From positions 59,659,001 to 59,723,000 of the forward strand of contig CM048552.1 in the NCBI GenBank assembly GCA_026413225.1: a stretch of DNA of 64,000 nucleotides, in the 5' to 3' direction. Positions 26,021 to 40,200 of this stretch are shown in pieces. The DNA comes from Otis tarda (lineage: Eukaryota; Chordata; Aves; Otidiformes; Otididae). The notes beneath the pieces were generated by a model. The model made no database searches. It was not told the DNA's origin and saw nothing but the letters and a program-made list of their open reading frames with translations. How positions within the stretch are numbered: the stretch's first letter is position 1; every line of letters begins with the position of its first letter. The position numbers and the translations under genes were made by a program.

Positions 26021-28898
26021 AATATATATTTTCATAATATTATAATGCAAAATTTTGCCTATTTACAATATTGGTAGAAGAGGAAGGAGCACCCACAACC
26101 TCTACACAGAACCACTTGATCTCCAAGTGCTATCACGTCAAGAACACTCATACAAGGTGTTTTTACAAAAAATGACCTAAAGACCAGAAATATCAAGCAA
26201 ATGTCACGATCAAATCACATTTACAAAAGGCAGCAAACAGAACCAGCACCTAATGACAGGAAGAGGGTTGATGCGCATCTGCTCCAGCCCTCCTCTTACA
26301 GCCTGGTAAGAAAACCCACTTCACTCTGACTGCTGAGGAGGTCACCAGGTGATGGAGAACCACCAGCACAGGGGAAGACTGCGTGAAACCATGCAACGAG
26401 CCCGCAGGCCAGGGAGACAGACACACTCTGGAAGGGCAAGCCTTCGTTCAGCCAAAAGGCACAATTTTGTGCCAAAGGCTGCAGGTTTGTGGGGACAGAA
26501 GAGAGGCACAACTGGGGAGATGCCACAAAGAGGATCAGCGGGTTTAGGAGGCACAGGGGGCCTTTGAGGAAATTAGTTTATATTTCAGGAAGAGAAGAGG
26601 AAGCAGAGACAATTTACGCCTAATTGAAAAAAAATAGCAATATATAACAGCGAGGGGATGGATAATGTACAATAGATGAAAAGTCATAAGCAGCTTGAAA
26701 GAAAGATTTCTGTAGGCTATGGGAAACCAGTCTCAGACCAAGCTGCCAGGATGCGGGCTTCCTGGCACTTATCCAAACATCTCCTCCACTAGCACCTTAC
26801 CTCAAAATCACTTTTAATTTGACATTATCTCTCCTGCCTGGGGAGGTAAATAAACCATCCTTAATAACACACAAGCAAGTGACAGCTCCCTGCAACATTT
26901 CAAGTTGTCCACTTGAGGCAACTCCCCACATGCTCAACTCATCCCTCTGCCTCCCAACTGGCACCTAACACCCACGGGAGGGAACTGGACCTCCACCCCA
27001 TCATGCCGTTGGCTTTGAAGGGATGCACTGACTGCAGGTCCAACACCTGATGTTTGCCATGGCTTCTGCACGACCCGCTCGATAGCTCTGACAAGCTGTA
27101 CGGCACTTACACACCAGACTAGGGCTGCTACAGCAGCTATCAATCAAAAGGCCCACAACATGGTTATTTCTGTTTATCGAAGGAGTAACTACAAGTGGTT
27201 GTGTACATTTTGTGTTTTTCTAAGGGCGGTTTACCTTGTTGAGATAGGAATGGGAGAACAAGTTTATTCTGGCTCACCCATTCTTTATGGAGTTCATGGC
27301 CCTTCTGAAAATAGGTTTTTTTTCCCCACCTCACCCCTTCACTGCTCATAGATGACAGGCATTTCCAGAGTGAAGGCTGAGAGGGGGGTAGATTTGCAGT
27401 ATATCTACCCTTAACCTATCTTCTCGGGAAGTCCCAGGCCTTGCAGAGAGGCTATTTCCAACTGTTGTATCAGCAACTCAGGGGATAAGCCTGGTGCCAG
27501 GTGGCTTAGTCAGGGATTATTAAAAGCTGGGCTGCTCCCTACATGTCTTTTTAGCTGCTTTTCTCTGCTCTCACTCAAGTTTCTGGGATTCCTTCTCCAA
27601 GAGCAAACATCAAGCAACCTTCCCAGAAAGCTGGGTGATGCAGGCTTAGAGACAATGCCAGGTGATGCATCAGGAGACACTGGCCACAGGCTCTTAAGAA
27701 ATCACCGCACAAGGGTCCCAAAAGCCCAGTCTTTTGGTGGCAATGAACCTCGGCACTGGCTGTCCTACCAGCAGCATCACCAAACGAGCTGCAGGAGGAG
27801 TGCACCTCCTCCCCATCAGCCTTGACTTCCTTAATTTTTGCAATTTTCCAGGGCTCTGGTCAACATTGGTGGCTCTTCCAGGCCACGGGGTTAGGAAAGC
27901 AGCACACTAAGAGGAAGCAAAAAGTCTTTGGAAATATGGTTTTAATAACTTGGGTCTGTATCAGCATATATCTTCCAGTGACAGTACACGGACTTATTCA
28001 GGTTGGTCACTGTCCATTTCCCTTTTAACCAGCTGCACAGTCGATGATGTTTTGCAGTAAATTAGTGCATGACACGTACTCTGCAACCATTTATGAAGCA
28101 CAGAAGTAAGTAGAAAAGGAGACAAAACCACTGATCCTAGTCCATTTGGTGCTGCGGTGGCGATTTGCTTTATCCCTTAACCTCCCAAGCTAGTCAGGTA
28201 TTACACACGTTAAAAGTTTACATCTAACCCATACAACCATGCTCAGTAGATCCAATTCATCAGAGTAAGTTTTGTGGGCCCCAGTTAGGAAAGAACTTTC
28301 GTGGCTCCTCCACTGTCCCTGCACAACACAAGTTTCAGCCCAGCTGAAGACATATCGAGAGAAAACAGAAGCAACTCGGCCATCAGAAGCTGAACTGCAA
28401 AAGCTAAAAGCTGCAAAACGCTACGGATGCATTTCATGCCATCCCAAAGGAGCAGAACCAAGAGCACGTAGAGAGCAAGCTATTTTCACCAGCACTGATA
28501 GAAACTTGGAAATTAAAATACCAGACTATGAAGTGCATCCACTTGGTTTGCCGGCCCATATGGCCAAGGCAATTACCTCCACTCATTTCACTTCTCCACT
28601 CACTGGAAAAAACGATGGATTTGGAAAGAAGGATGGAAAAATACTGCTTAAAGAGAGAAACAGTTTTTCACAATCTCTAAAAAAAATTCTGTATATATTA
28701 TCTCAAAAGGATATAAAATAGTGTGATCATAGGCCATGCTAAGCTATGCCATCTCATAATTCGCAATCACCACCACGCAGAACCTGTATGGGGTAGATCA
28801 ATTGCCCAGCGGGGCACCAGCGACATCAGAGCATTCTGGGGCACCGCAGCACAGCGGGGACAGCCTGCTGCAGTGATTTCTGAGAACTTCATAGGTTT

Positions 28899-28950
<52 letters not shown>
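28899..28950. repeat. Poly-A followed by (AT)n microsatellite
   Basis: About 15 A residues run straight into about 18 AT units. Such a tract is expected to vary in length between individuals and to be prone to slippage and cruciform formation. Confidence 0.97.
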
Positions 28951-28953
<3 letters not shown>

Positions 28954-31286
28954 ATGTGACTAAATGCTTCCTTTCCCGTTGCTGTTTGCATATTGTTAAA
29001 GGGACAATTCCATTTTTATAGCACGTTACAGGTCACCTTCAAGAATTCACCATGTATACCCGCACTTGCTTTCTATCTCCTAACTATTCTTTAATTCTTG
29101 GTAGGACTGTACTGCACAGCCTGGTGTTCCCAACCTTCCTTTGCATCAGGTTATGCTTCACAACAAAAGCGGCTACCTGTAATTCTCCACCGATATGCTC
29201 GTAGGTATTTCACATTTTTAAAGCCAGGGAAGTCTGAAACTTTGGAGGAGTAGCGGGAGCGGGGAAATGGCTGCTTAGCTCCAACCTGAAGTAAACACCA
29301 CCTTTTGGCAGATGCCTACCCTACAGATGATACGTGGGGAGTGCCAGAGACCACCGGCAGCATGATGACTCCTAATTAGGAACAAACAGAAACGAGAATG
29401 TATGGAATGGGCCTGCCCGCACCCGTGTGCAATAATTAGTAACACGCTGCACCACACATGGTACGTGACACTGTCACTCCAGCAGCCTCCCATTCAATGA
29501 AAGAGGAACGAGGTTAGACCTCCCAAACCAACATTCGGTTTTAGTTTCAATAATTTATTTGAAGGATGCATCACAGTGACGGTCAACGAAAATCCAAGCT
29601 GGATGTTACGTTTCAAGTGAAAACCTCAAATCAGCCCCACTGCTTCCTGCAGCCCGTGCATTTTAAATGAAACCTCTCGATCCAAATTTAGACTTAAAGC
29701 AGAAATCTTGTGAAGAAGCCACTCCCTGGGAGTGCTGCCTTGGACATGGTTAGGAAGGTGTCTAGCACCAATGCAGGCAAAAGACTGTGTTGCAGCGTGC
29801 CTTGGAGGAACGATGGCAGAAGGGACGCTGCTACGGATGTACTAGCATAGGCAGCTGCTGCTATCGCCTCCAGTTAAATGTACTGCAGCTCCTGTCACCA
29901 CCAAATAAGAGGAGAGCGCTTTTATATGCCATCTTCACCCACCGTTAGCTTTGACACTGCTGTTGCCTCCACTATTTACACGTTGAAGAAAGAGGTGCTG
30001 AGAGGATAATTCACTCAGAAACGCCTGCTTTTTAAGAATCCACCTTTCTTTCTTTCCTGCAGCATACACATGGGTAAAAATAGGCAATCGGCCTCAATAG
30101 CTGGTGAAGCTCTCAAGCACTGAATAGATTTGCTGCAACCTTAGGGAGCACCATACAAAGCCCATCCTTCCCTCCAGACACCCCTGAAAGGAGTGGGAGG
30201 AGAGCTGCACAGCAGATACGCTGTGGTTTCTAACTGCACTGCTCTGGGGACATTGCATTAGATAGGGACGGAAAGGTTTTCCTCCCTGCCCTGTTCTGTT
30301 TCAGCCTTAAAATCCACCTAGTCATGAGTTTACTGATGGGGACGAGGGAGGAGTGAACGTGGCAAAGAGCAGCACTCGATAGCTTATCACCCACCGTAAC
30401 TGCAGCTGCAGAGACTTGGAGTTGGCACAGCATCATCCTAACAAGAAACATGGGACTATCAGCCTCAAGATAGAGCTGCTACTTGAGGAGTGAGACAGAG
30501 AGGGAAACTTCAGTTCCCACGGAGGTCAGTTGGTGCAGGGTCACAGAAGAGGAGGACTAGAAGAAGCCCCCAGAGCTCACTCCACACACTAACTCAGCGA
30601 GTGCTTTTGTCATGGGAACATTATTCACTCCTTCCCCTTTCCCTTTCATTTTCCTACAGATCACAAACCCAGCAGACATCTAGGATGACTAAAGAAGCAA
30701 TTACGGGCCCATCACTGAAATACTGCCAGATCAGAATTTCTCCAGATTGATGGTTTACCCTCACCGCTTGCTGACGATCGTATGCGCTGCAGGCCCAGCT
30801 CTGTTCCCATTGAAGCCATAGTAGCGCACACCCCGCAAGGCAATGGAGCAGCACCATGCCTCAGGTACCATCAACACCTTGCAAACCATGGAGGTGGATG
30901 CTGAGCCAGGTTTTCAAATGCAGGCAGCTCAGTACCATTAGCCAAACCTGTGCAACTAACAACTGCTTGCTTTTCTTCGAGGCACATCAACAGCTGGCCC
31001 CACTGAAGATGTGATCTAAGACATCTGCTACCCACATTTTGAAGTGGTCCTGAGCTGAGCAGGTATGGAAGCTACTCACTGCAGTGCTCCTGAGCAACCA
31101 AAACCAAAATTCAATTTAGTTGGTCCATCAGATCTCTTAATTTCCACAGTGCTCCTGGCTGGATGCATTTTCTCTTCCACACGCATGCGCAATTCCAGAA
31201 GAGTGTTTGTTTTTCTTCAGGAACAGGTACTGATCCTGACACCCAAATGGTATACATCTTCTCAGGAGAGTGAAGTTATTCCCCCT

Positions 31287-31997
31287 TGTTGTGGTGGTTT
31301 AGCCCGGATCACCACACAGTTTCTTATTCACCCTCCCCCTATCCAGTGGGACAGAGGAGAGAAATTGGGAAGAAAGGAAAACTCGTGGGTTGAGATAAAA
31401 ACAGTTTACTAAAAATACTAAAAACTACAAAGCTAACAGGATATAAGGATATTAATATATACAAAATATACAAAATGAACAATGTACAATTTCTCACCAC
31501 CCGATGTCCGAATGACCGACGCAGCCTGTCCCGAGCAGCAATCACAGGAACGACACCGAGCAGCTAGCAAAGGGGGGAGAGCAAGCTAGCAAGGTAGAGG
31601 GAACGATGCCAGCAAGCAAGAGAAAAAAAAAAGAATGCCAAGGGTGCCCAAACGGATACCCGACAAGAATGCCCGAACAGAAAAGGATAGGATGCCCGAA
31701 AAGGATTACCCCCTCCCATGGGCAACCCCCACTTATATACTGAGCATGACTTTTATGGCATGGAATACTCTCTTTGGCCAGTTTGGATCAATTATTCTGT
31801 CTGTCTTTCACCCAGCTTCCCGCATCTGCACGTTAACGAGACCTTAACGAGACTTAGAAAGCCAGACAGTGTCCTTGATCTCATTAACAACAACTCGTAT
31901 CATCAGAATGTTTTTATCAACATTCTTCACACACGAAATCCAAAACACACCGGCTACTAAGAAGAAAATTAACTCCATCCCTGCTGAAACCAGGACA
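31287..31997 (-). mobile_element. Avian ERVL-type LTR, apparently solo
   Basis: On the minus strand it starts TGTCCTGGTTTCAGCAGG and GGAGTTAATTTTCTTCTTAG, the well-known 5' end of abundant avian ERVL-type LTRs. It ends GGGCTAAACCACCACAACA, giving a TG...CA element of about 711 bp. A TATATAAG box lies at 31732-31739 in the sense of the LTR. No internal retroviral region is recognised on either side, so it looks like a solo LTR left by recombination between two LTRs. A matching short target duplication is not evident. It is a fossil; its age is moderate, judged only by recognisable similarity. It points in the same direction as ABTB3. Confidence 0.85.
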
Positions 31998-33768
31998 CTT
32001 GTCTATGTCTTTTTTTCCTGGATAGATGTCTTGGCCCAAAATGTTACACTGATTCCAGGTGTCTTTACACGTTCAGTGCATATGTGTGCAACAACAGAAG
32101 GGGAAACGTCCCACGTTCCCACAGCACGGCAACTGCTACTCCTGCAGGGATCTGTCCTTCTTTGCCAGTTTCCTTAACCCTTACTTCCTCTCGAGGAATT
32201 ACTCGGGTACATGCAGGACAGCAGATGACGTATAAATCTCCCCTCAGTTTCCACTGAGCTTAGGCATTCACCTTGCACAAGTCAGAAAACATATTTGGGT
32301 TTTTATTATTTTTATTTAAAGGCCTACAGAATAACATAAATCCCTCCTTCTTTTTCTGGAGGAGCCAACAGGACTCGTTAAGCCTTCTAGTTCCCTCTGC
32401 TGCCATAAAAAGGTGCAGTTTCTGAATGCGATCAGCTGCTGTGCAAAAGCTCTGCTGCAGTCTCAGAAAAAAAATTCAGAGTTCACGTACCTCCCGCTGG
32501 AGCCTCCCGCGGGATCATGCCAGCCTTCCGGCACTGTCGAGCTAAGAAAGGAGCCGGCGCTGGCAGCGAAGGTCACCTCTGAGCAGAAAGGCTTCCAGAG
32601 ACCCTGGGCTTTGGCCTTGGCTCTTTGGGAATGACTAGACTGCAGAAGTGACTGCCTACACAATGCACGGGGATGAAAGGAGCAGTTTGGCTCTGCAAGG
32701 AAGATCAAGAAGTCACTTTCTACACTAGGCTTCCAAGATACTGTCCTTGAAGACATGTAAAGCCAAGTGTCCTGCTAACAAAGACAGAAAGCTAGACACC
32801 AAAAAGAGCATCACCGCACAGGCCCACCAGCCTCCTGAGACAGATCCACAACTAAGGGGAGCAAAGAGACTCGAACTACCCAGAATCTCTGCATGGTTTC
32901 CACCTGGCAGAGCCCAGGGCTGGAGCAGGGCACCAAGCCAGGCAGGGCATGCCAGGAGATGTGGCATTTCCATACATGAAGGCAATAACCACCCCTGCTT
33001 TACATCCCTTCCAACTTCCCAAGAGTCAGGGAAAAGAGCTCCCACAGTCAAGCAGCAGATGCTACACCAAAATAAGAGGCATCAAGCTGACTACTGCCAT
33101 AACTAGCTACAGCTAGGCCTGCCCGTGGGTGCTCTCCTGCACGAACAGTGAGGAGACAGCAAACCTCAGCATCCCCAGACTAAGATACCTGCACAAGCAT
33201 AAGGTTGCTATGTGCATGCTCAAGGGACGTGGTGGTGCTTCCCAATGCTGCGTTTACACGTGTAAAACAGAGACAAATTGTCAACTAGCTGACAGCTTAT
33301 CCGGCACCCTGAGGCAGCCAGACTGCCTGAAATGACTCCATGTTGGAGAATCACTTGTGTTCACGTAGAGAAGGCATCAGGCAACCTGGTAGCAACAGGC
33401 TATGGCATATTGGCTACATCAGGATAGCATCCCTTAAGCTGCCCTCACAAACAAGTGGCACGCCAAAGCTGGGACCTACTATGCGCTAGTGTCCCCATCA
33501 GTCATTCATTTTGAGGTAGTTCAAGTGTGTGCATTGTAAGGACAGCTTCCATCAACAGTGGCACTTCAAACACAAACGCTGGTATCACTGAAAATTGTCT
33601 AAGGAGAGAAGTGCTATATGAAAGTTCAAACATAAGAGATGTTTTTCTCCAACAAGCACACTCCAAGAATAGAAATCCCAGTAAAACACGGTGATTAACA
33701 GAAGGATGGATATATCTTTTCTAGGTCAACTCTCAATAACTTAAGATACCAGGTCACAGACTCATTTT

Positions 33769-33840
33769 GTGGGTTGGTTTTTGGTTTTTTTTTTTCAGTT
33801 TGGTTTTTTTTTGGGTTTTTTTTGTTTGGTTTTTTTTTTT
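33769..33840. repeat. T-rich GGTTTT-type low-complexity tract
   Basis: About 70 bases consist of T runs of 3-12 separated by GG or GGG. It is a degenerate (GGTTTTT)n-like tract. On the ABTB3 sense strand it is A/C-rich, so it does not act as a polypyrimidine tract for this gene. Confidence 0.9.
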
Positions 33841-34278
33841 AAACACACAGCTATATTGACTTCAATGGAACTTTTCCATCCTTCAACCACTAGATCAGCC
33901 TGATAATACATCTGACCTGAATGGAACCAAAGTCACTTTCTCTCACAATAACAATAAGCCTAAGGAAGATCATTGCAGCATGTCCTCATCAGATATTAGG
34001 GAGCACAAATTTAGGAAAGGTCTACAGCAAGACTTGAGGCTGTGAAACTAAATTCTGCTTTCATTACCAGCTGCTGGCATTTAGGCTTAGACCTGCAGCT
34101 TGGAGTCTCTGGACTGGGTAAGGGAAAAATCAGCCAGTATTTCCATGCTTCTCTGTAATTTGAAACCACCGAGACATATCTCAGGGTATAAATCACACAG
34201 CTCTATAAATAAAATAAATTACGATTTTGTAGTCTTTGGAAGAAAGCTGACACCAAATTCATGTAGTGAATGTAAGAG

Positions 34279-34294
34279 AAAAAAAAAAAAAAAA
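34279..34294. repeat. A16 homopolymer
   Basis: A run of 16 A in unique intronic sequence; no recognisable element adjoins it. Confidence 0.9.
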
Positions 34295-37200
34295 CAAGCC
34301 TGGCTTGTGGCCCAAGCACATAAGAAGTTCCCCTTGTTCCCGGGGAGGAAACTCCACCAACACCATTAACTGGCTATGCCCTTGGGGGCTTATGGCTACA
34401 GGTAGTCTACAATACATTAAATTGTCTGTCTGTACCTAGCATCTTCAGGTAATGAAGTAAATGTTTATTAACGGAAAGGGCCACCAGCAAAACCCCGTGA
34501 AAGGGCAAACTCCTACTCTCAGGTAATTAAATGGTGAATCTCCCCAGTAAGTCCCAGTCCCAAGTCTGCATCACACTGATACCTATTGACTGCTTCTTCA
34601 TGCTGTATAAAAAGTGTGTCCCACTTTTTAAATGCACACTGTCACTTCTGTGAAGTGAAGTATGACCTCTCCCTGGCACAGTCTTTTTAAAACAAAGTTG
34701 CTACATAGATGTGAAAAAGCAAGTAATCCGCTACCAGAAAATACTTAGTTTTATATAAACCAATTATCCTCTGTGGCAAAAAGATCAGATAAATACAGTT
34801 TTGAAAGCATGCGGTTATGAAATGATTCAGTGTGTCATTTTTGGCTCTTTTATAACAAATTAAAAGATGAAACTGAAGAATTCTTTCATTTCATAATAGG
34901 AAAGAAATCTTCTAACAGACAACTGTCACTTAAAATCCCTTCAGAAAGACCCTGTTTTGTTTCAAAGTGGAAACAAAGGCTCATTATAAAGTGCTTTAAG
35001 AAATGTATTCCTGCCTATTCTGGATCACCCGCCCCCCCAATAATACATAGCAAAGAAAGCAGGACACATCTTGGAGCCCACCGATACAAAACCAGCGAGA
35101 GCTTTGCCTGCCAAAGACATCAGGATCCTCGCGGGTGCCTAAAAACCACCGTGTTCGGAGCCTGAGCTGCAGTTCCTGTTAAGTGTCTGTCTTCTGTACG
35201 TGACACGAGTGCGACTGTTACATGAGTTTACAAGAAATGCGAATGAGCACATAAAGATTATTTCTCAAAATCCTTGCAAAATGGGAAGTGGCATTTCTTT
35301 CTTATCGAGTTTCTAAGAAAGATATTTACACGGTTGGTATGTGCCTGCCAGTCCCACCACTGCCCCCAGTAACCTTCCAGCTCACAGGCAGATTTCAAGT
35401 AACTCTGGCCAAGGACTGTGGCACAAAGGATGGTCACTGACAACTGCGTTTCTACAAATGTTATGGAAACTAAAGATCTAGGAAAGACACTGCCATTTTC
35501 CCCTATGGAGGGGAATGCTGGTGGCAAGCTGAACCTTTGTCAGGCACTGGAGAAGCAGCACAGGAGTGTGCTGCATGACACAAAGACAGAAAAAGCTTTC
35601 ATCAACCCAACCCAAGTGCAAAATCCTCCTCATCCCTCCACCCCTGGGTTTTGGCCACAATAACAAATAACTCAACAATTGAATAAAGCATGGAGTCTAC
35701 TTGCTGTCTCAGCAGCCCATCCTGCCTCACGGCTTGCTCAGCCCTCCCCAGGGCCTCCTCCCCACACCATGCTTGGGTACCACTCAAGGGGCCACCACGA
35801 GCCAGCTGCCTTTCTCAGTGAGAACAAATCCTTCCCAGAGAGTACAGTGCCCTAGCAAGCACTGCCAGCCTCTCAGACAAATTCCGTGCTGTTAGAAGGA
35901 TGACAGACCTCCTCCAAGACCTCTGTTCTGTTATCCATAATCCCATGGGGAAAGACATGGGGGCAAAGCTTTGAAGTCCACAGCTCCTCCATGGCCCTTC
36001 TCCCACCAGTCAGTCCCTGTGCTTATCACGGAGGCACAAAACACAGGCCTGAGAAAGCAGAGAATTGGCCTCTTGCACACCACTAGACGATGAATGGAGA
36101 AACCCACTCCCATCATTTTCAATTAACGAGCCCTGTTTTTATTGTTCTGTGGATCACCCCAAGGGAACAGGGCAAGGCTACCCGTCTCCTTGCAGGGAGG
36201 AGGTTAAGCTCAAATGCCCTGCATCCACTTTTAACAGAAATTGTTCGCAGCACTCAATTCCAAGAAAGCCACAATTAATTGTGCTACAGTATCAGTAAGC
36301 ACACTGGTTACACCATTAGAGCCCATTATTTTCCTTCCAAGACATTATGTTACTACATTATTGATGCAAACGGCCAGTGTAATGAAGTGGTGCTTTGCAT
36401 CCCTCTTCCTACTGAAGAACAAGTTCATGGCTTTATAGCACCGATGCCAAATTCAGTGAGGGTTTTTTTTTTTTCCAGTAGGTCAAAAATTCCAGTTGAC
36501 AACCTAAAAACCAGCTGCGCAAAAAGTTAAACACCTGTCCTTAATCAAATGCAAATGCTTGGGTTTCTATTTGATACAACTCAAAATTACAGCTATTTCT
36601 AAATACTCTGCTTCCACAGTGAATATTTTTACCTCATCTGGACAGACTATTTTCAGAAAGGCATTTGAGAGAGATTAAGCCAAAATGCAGTAAATTAGCA
36701 AGCCGCTTACGTAAATACTGAACTTCTTTGAAGTTAAGGGGGGAAAAAAAGCCGCTATATCTAGAGGGTCGCCGCTCCTAATGCGGAGAGCACATATGAA
36801 AGCCAGGGATGGAAGATTTGCCTATGTCAAAATTGCAGAAGCAAGCCTACAGAAGTTATCCCGTAAGGAGCTCAGAGCAGCAGATCATGCGGTCCTGTGG
36901 CTCTTGCTCATTTGAGGGGCTACTGAAAGGAATAAAAGTTTATTCATGTGAACAATCCTGCAGGAAGGAGCCTCTGTTTGCAGAGCAGCCGGTCAGCCAC
37001 GAATGGTTCCGCAGCGCGGAGGAAGGCCAGGAAGACCCGCCACATCTTGTGCAATGCCTGGGAAGGCTGTCCAAGTAAAGCCTGGCCTAAAACATTGAAC
37101 AGTACTTCCCCTGCAACATGAGCAAGTATTAATCCTATCTTTAGAAACATTCTCCTTCACGTGCATAACCCCAGCAAATCGTTTCCCAGTCACTCCCTGC

Positions 37201-40200
37201 AGTATAAAGCTCCACAAAACCCCAGCACGTTGCGAAACGGAGAGAGCTTTACTCTCTTTCAGTTTCGTTTAATCTTCTTGCATTCTGGCTCTCTGCGAAA
37301 AAATGAGGTGGCTGCTCAGTTCCCGCTTTGCCACTCAGGCTCTCGCACGGTGCAATCACAGCTTCTCCTGGGTGCCTTCCTTCTGGACCAAATAATGCCA
37401 CTTTGGCTGACTATCGCCGTACTGAAATATTCCCCTTGGGCCCCCGACTTTCATTATCTTTTCTGCTGTTTGCCCTGTTCCTTCTCTTTCTGGAAATGAG
37501 GCTACTGCAACTGAACTAATTACTCCAGGCTCAGAGGATGTTTTATGGCGGTGCTGAATTGTTCCCATTTTTCCTTCTGCCACGGCCAACACCCGTGTGT
37601 TTGTTTAAATATTGACAACTATCTCAGTGTATCAGTGCAATGCCAGCAGCACTGCAAACCTTCATGGGGAACGAAGACCACAACTCGTCCTCGTGATGCT
37701 CCTCAAGCCACAGTCAAGGGGAGAAGTAAACAAAGAAGTCCTCATTTTCTCAACCTCTCTTCCCTTAAACACTCTCCTTACCCCCAAAACAGACGTTTTC
37801 CCAGGGGCTCATCCAACTCAGACCCTAACAGACCACAGAAAGGTGTGAATCCCAACCCTGAAGACCCCAGCATGCCCACAGCACCTTCTCGCTCCAGCCG
37901 GGGATGTCTCGGCTGCGCTGTTGGGTGTATGCAACACGGATTGCACAAGCTTCCCGTGGCCTTGCAGCTCCATTCGACGGTACAGGTCTAACTCCGCTCA
38001 GCAACTGGCTTTGTAGCCAGTTTTGCAGTTTGGGTGTGTTTGCACTGTTTGCATGAGAAGCAGCTATTAAGCAGGCAGCAGCCTCCCAGGTGAACTCCCA
38101 GGGAGTCTCAAAGTATAGACCTAGGTTGGGCAAACCAGAGCGATGTACTCTCAAGGTGACAAAGGCAAGGGTAAAGGTGGTAGGGTCCCTTCCAAAGGAA
38201 AACCCTGCCAAGGCTGTGCCTCCTCCCTCCGAATGAAAGAGAAGTCACCTGTGATAGTGGCCGACGCCTGAGCATCCAGGGCCAACCCAAAACCTTAGAA
38301 AACCATTTGTGAGTCACCAGCTCCTGCCTCACACAGGCACAGTCTGTAATTAAAGGCGTCTCGATAGAACCTCACCAGCCCTGATAAGGTGGTGTTTTCC
38401 CACCCACCTGATAACTGCCGAGTCTCTCCACTACCTCAAGCTCCGTCTCAAGCTCTTCTCTCCCTGTGATATCCCTGGTCAGCGGAGAGGAGGCAGAGCT
38501 AGCAGACATGAGCATCCCCATCTGCTCTGGCAGTTTGATGGCTCTCATCACCACAGGTCTCCTTATAAAACCCGCCAATTATCCCACGCATACGCAGTTT
38601 CTATGTGCCAAAGAGAGGTGATAGTCCATATCCTCCCCGAAAATCAATTAGACTATCTGCACGCTTAAAGGGGAATGCGCTTTGGCTGGGGTATTTTTCT
38701 CTTTGTTGTATTTTATCTTGCTTTAGAAGCATTCAGCCACCACAGTTTAACTGCTGACGTATGTCAGATAGACAGCGTCACCAACTTATCTACCTTGGCT
38801 CCCAGCTTTCGGCTGCAGGAACATTGCTACGTAAGCTCAGCATCCTTTGCATTAGGTAGGTGTTTATCTCATTCCTACATTTAAACCTGTGAAATGGTTG
38901 AAATTACTCCTGCTTGTCTCACCTGTGGTTCACCAACCACGCTCTTTAAGATGGAAGGCAAGGCATCGTATGCATTCACACAGGCGAGATTTTTTTCATT
39001 AAAAATAGCCTGCACATTGCTGGGGTCTGCTCCTGCATTCGCTCAGCTTGCAAAATTGTTTTCACTGTCCAAAAGCATTCGATGCACAAGGCAATTTCTT
39101 TTGTGAGCGCGCTGGCATAACGAAGAACTAGTTAATAGGTAAAGCACAACAACAAAGCAACAGCAGGTCCTCACTACTGAGGGGCAGCTTGTTTGGGTTG
39201 GGTTTTTTTTTTCCCCAGTGTTCAAGGAATTGCATATTTTGAAAAGCCTCCTCCTTACTGAGAGCATGCCAGATAATTAAACTGAAGCTCTTATTTTTAA
39301 AATCTAATTTACTTTTGAAAACATATGCTGCTGGACTATTTTTAGCATTTTCCTTATGTGGGCCAGCGGAAATAGGCTAGCCAGTTAGCGTGAGGGCTTA
39401 CAGGTTGCGCCGAGTGGAGTTCACTTTGCAGTCTTTAAGCTGAACACCGTGAATCAGTAAAACAATGAAAAAAAACCCAAACATTTTCTTTTCAAATTAT
39501 AAGTAAACATCTGCAGTCAGGTACTGATACTGATCTCCAGTTTTTAAAAAGCTTATTTTTAGCAAAACTAAACCGTACCTACAGCTTTGACTCCGGAGTT
39601 TCTTTAATTTGTCACCAAATGTGAGAGCTCATCTTGGTGTTTGAGGGGCTGCCCTCAACACCGAAATCAGGGGGAATGTTGCCCAGGTGAGGACTACAGG
39701 ATTGGGTTTAGCAAACCTTTGGAATATCTTGTATCATACATTGCTCCACACAAAATGTATGCTAGAGAAGTGAAATAACACCAGTAGCACAGGATGATTT
39801 TTCTGAAGTACTGAGTTTTGTGACCCTTAATTTATAAACATCACAGGAAGTAACAGCATTGGAGGTACCTGCATGCAGCCCCTAACAATTTTACTCACTA
39901 TACTGCAACCCAGAGCAAAATAATCTGCCTACCCAGACTCACAGTGAATGATTCAGTGAAAGTAATTTCTGTGATACACTGGCATGCAAAAAAATGCCCC
40001 GTATGACAAGTAAATAAATAAAATAATCTTCATAGCATCCTCCACAAATCCACAAGAAGCATCTCAGTGGGTACCCAAAATGACTCCGACCTCTGAAATC
40101 TCTCTCCTTTCTGTTAGCAGCACTTCCCACCAAAGGGCTGAGTCCAGCATCAGTCCCCGGGCATCTGAACCACCTCACTGGTGACAGCTTGCCTTGCTAC

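Larger units (their letters stand above)
24084..31286. other. Intronic DNA without a recognised gene
   Basis: AT-rich unique sequence with the 20-bp duplication, the TG/CA palindrome and the (AT)n tract. An open frame of 149 codons at 28272-28721 is the only frame here that looks at all protein-like, and it has no recognised family. Confidence 0.6.
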
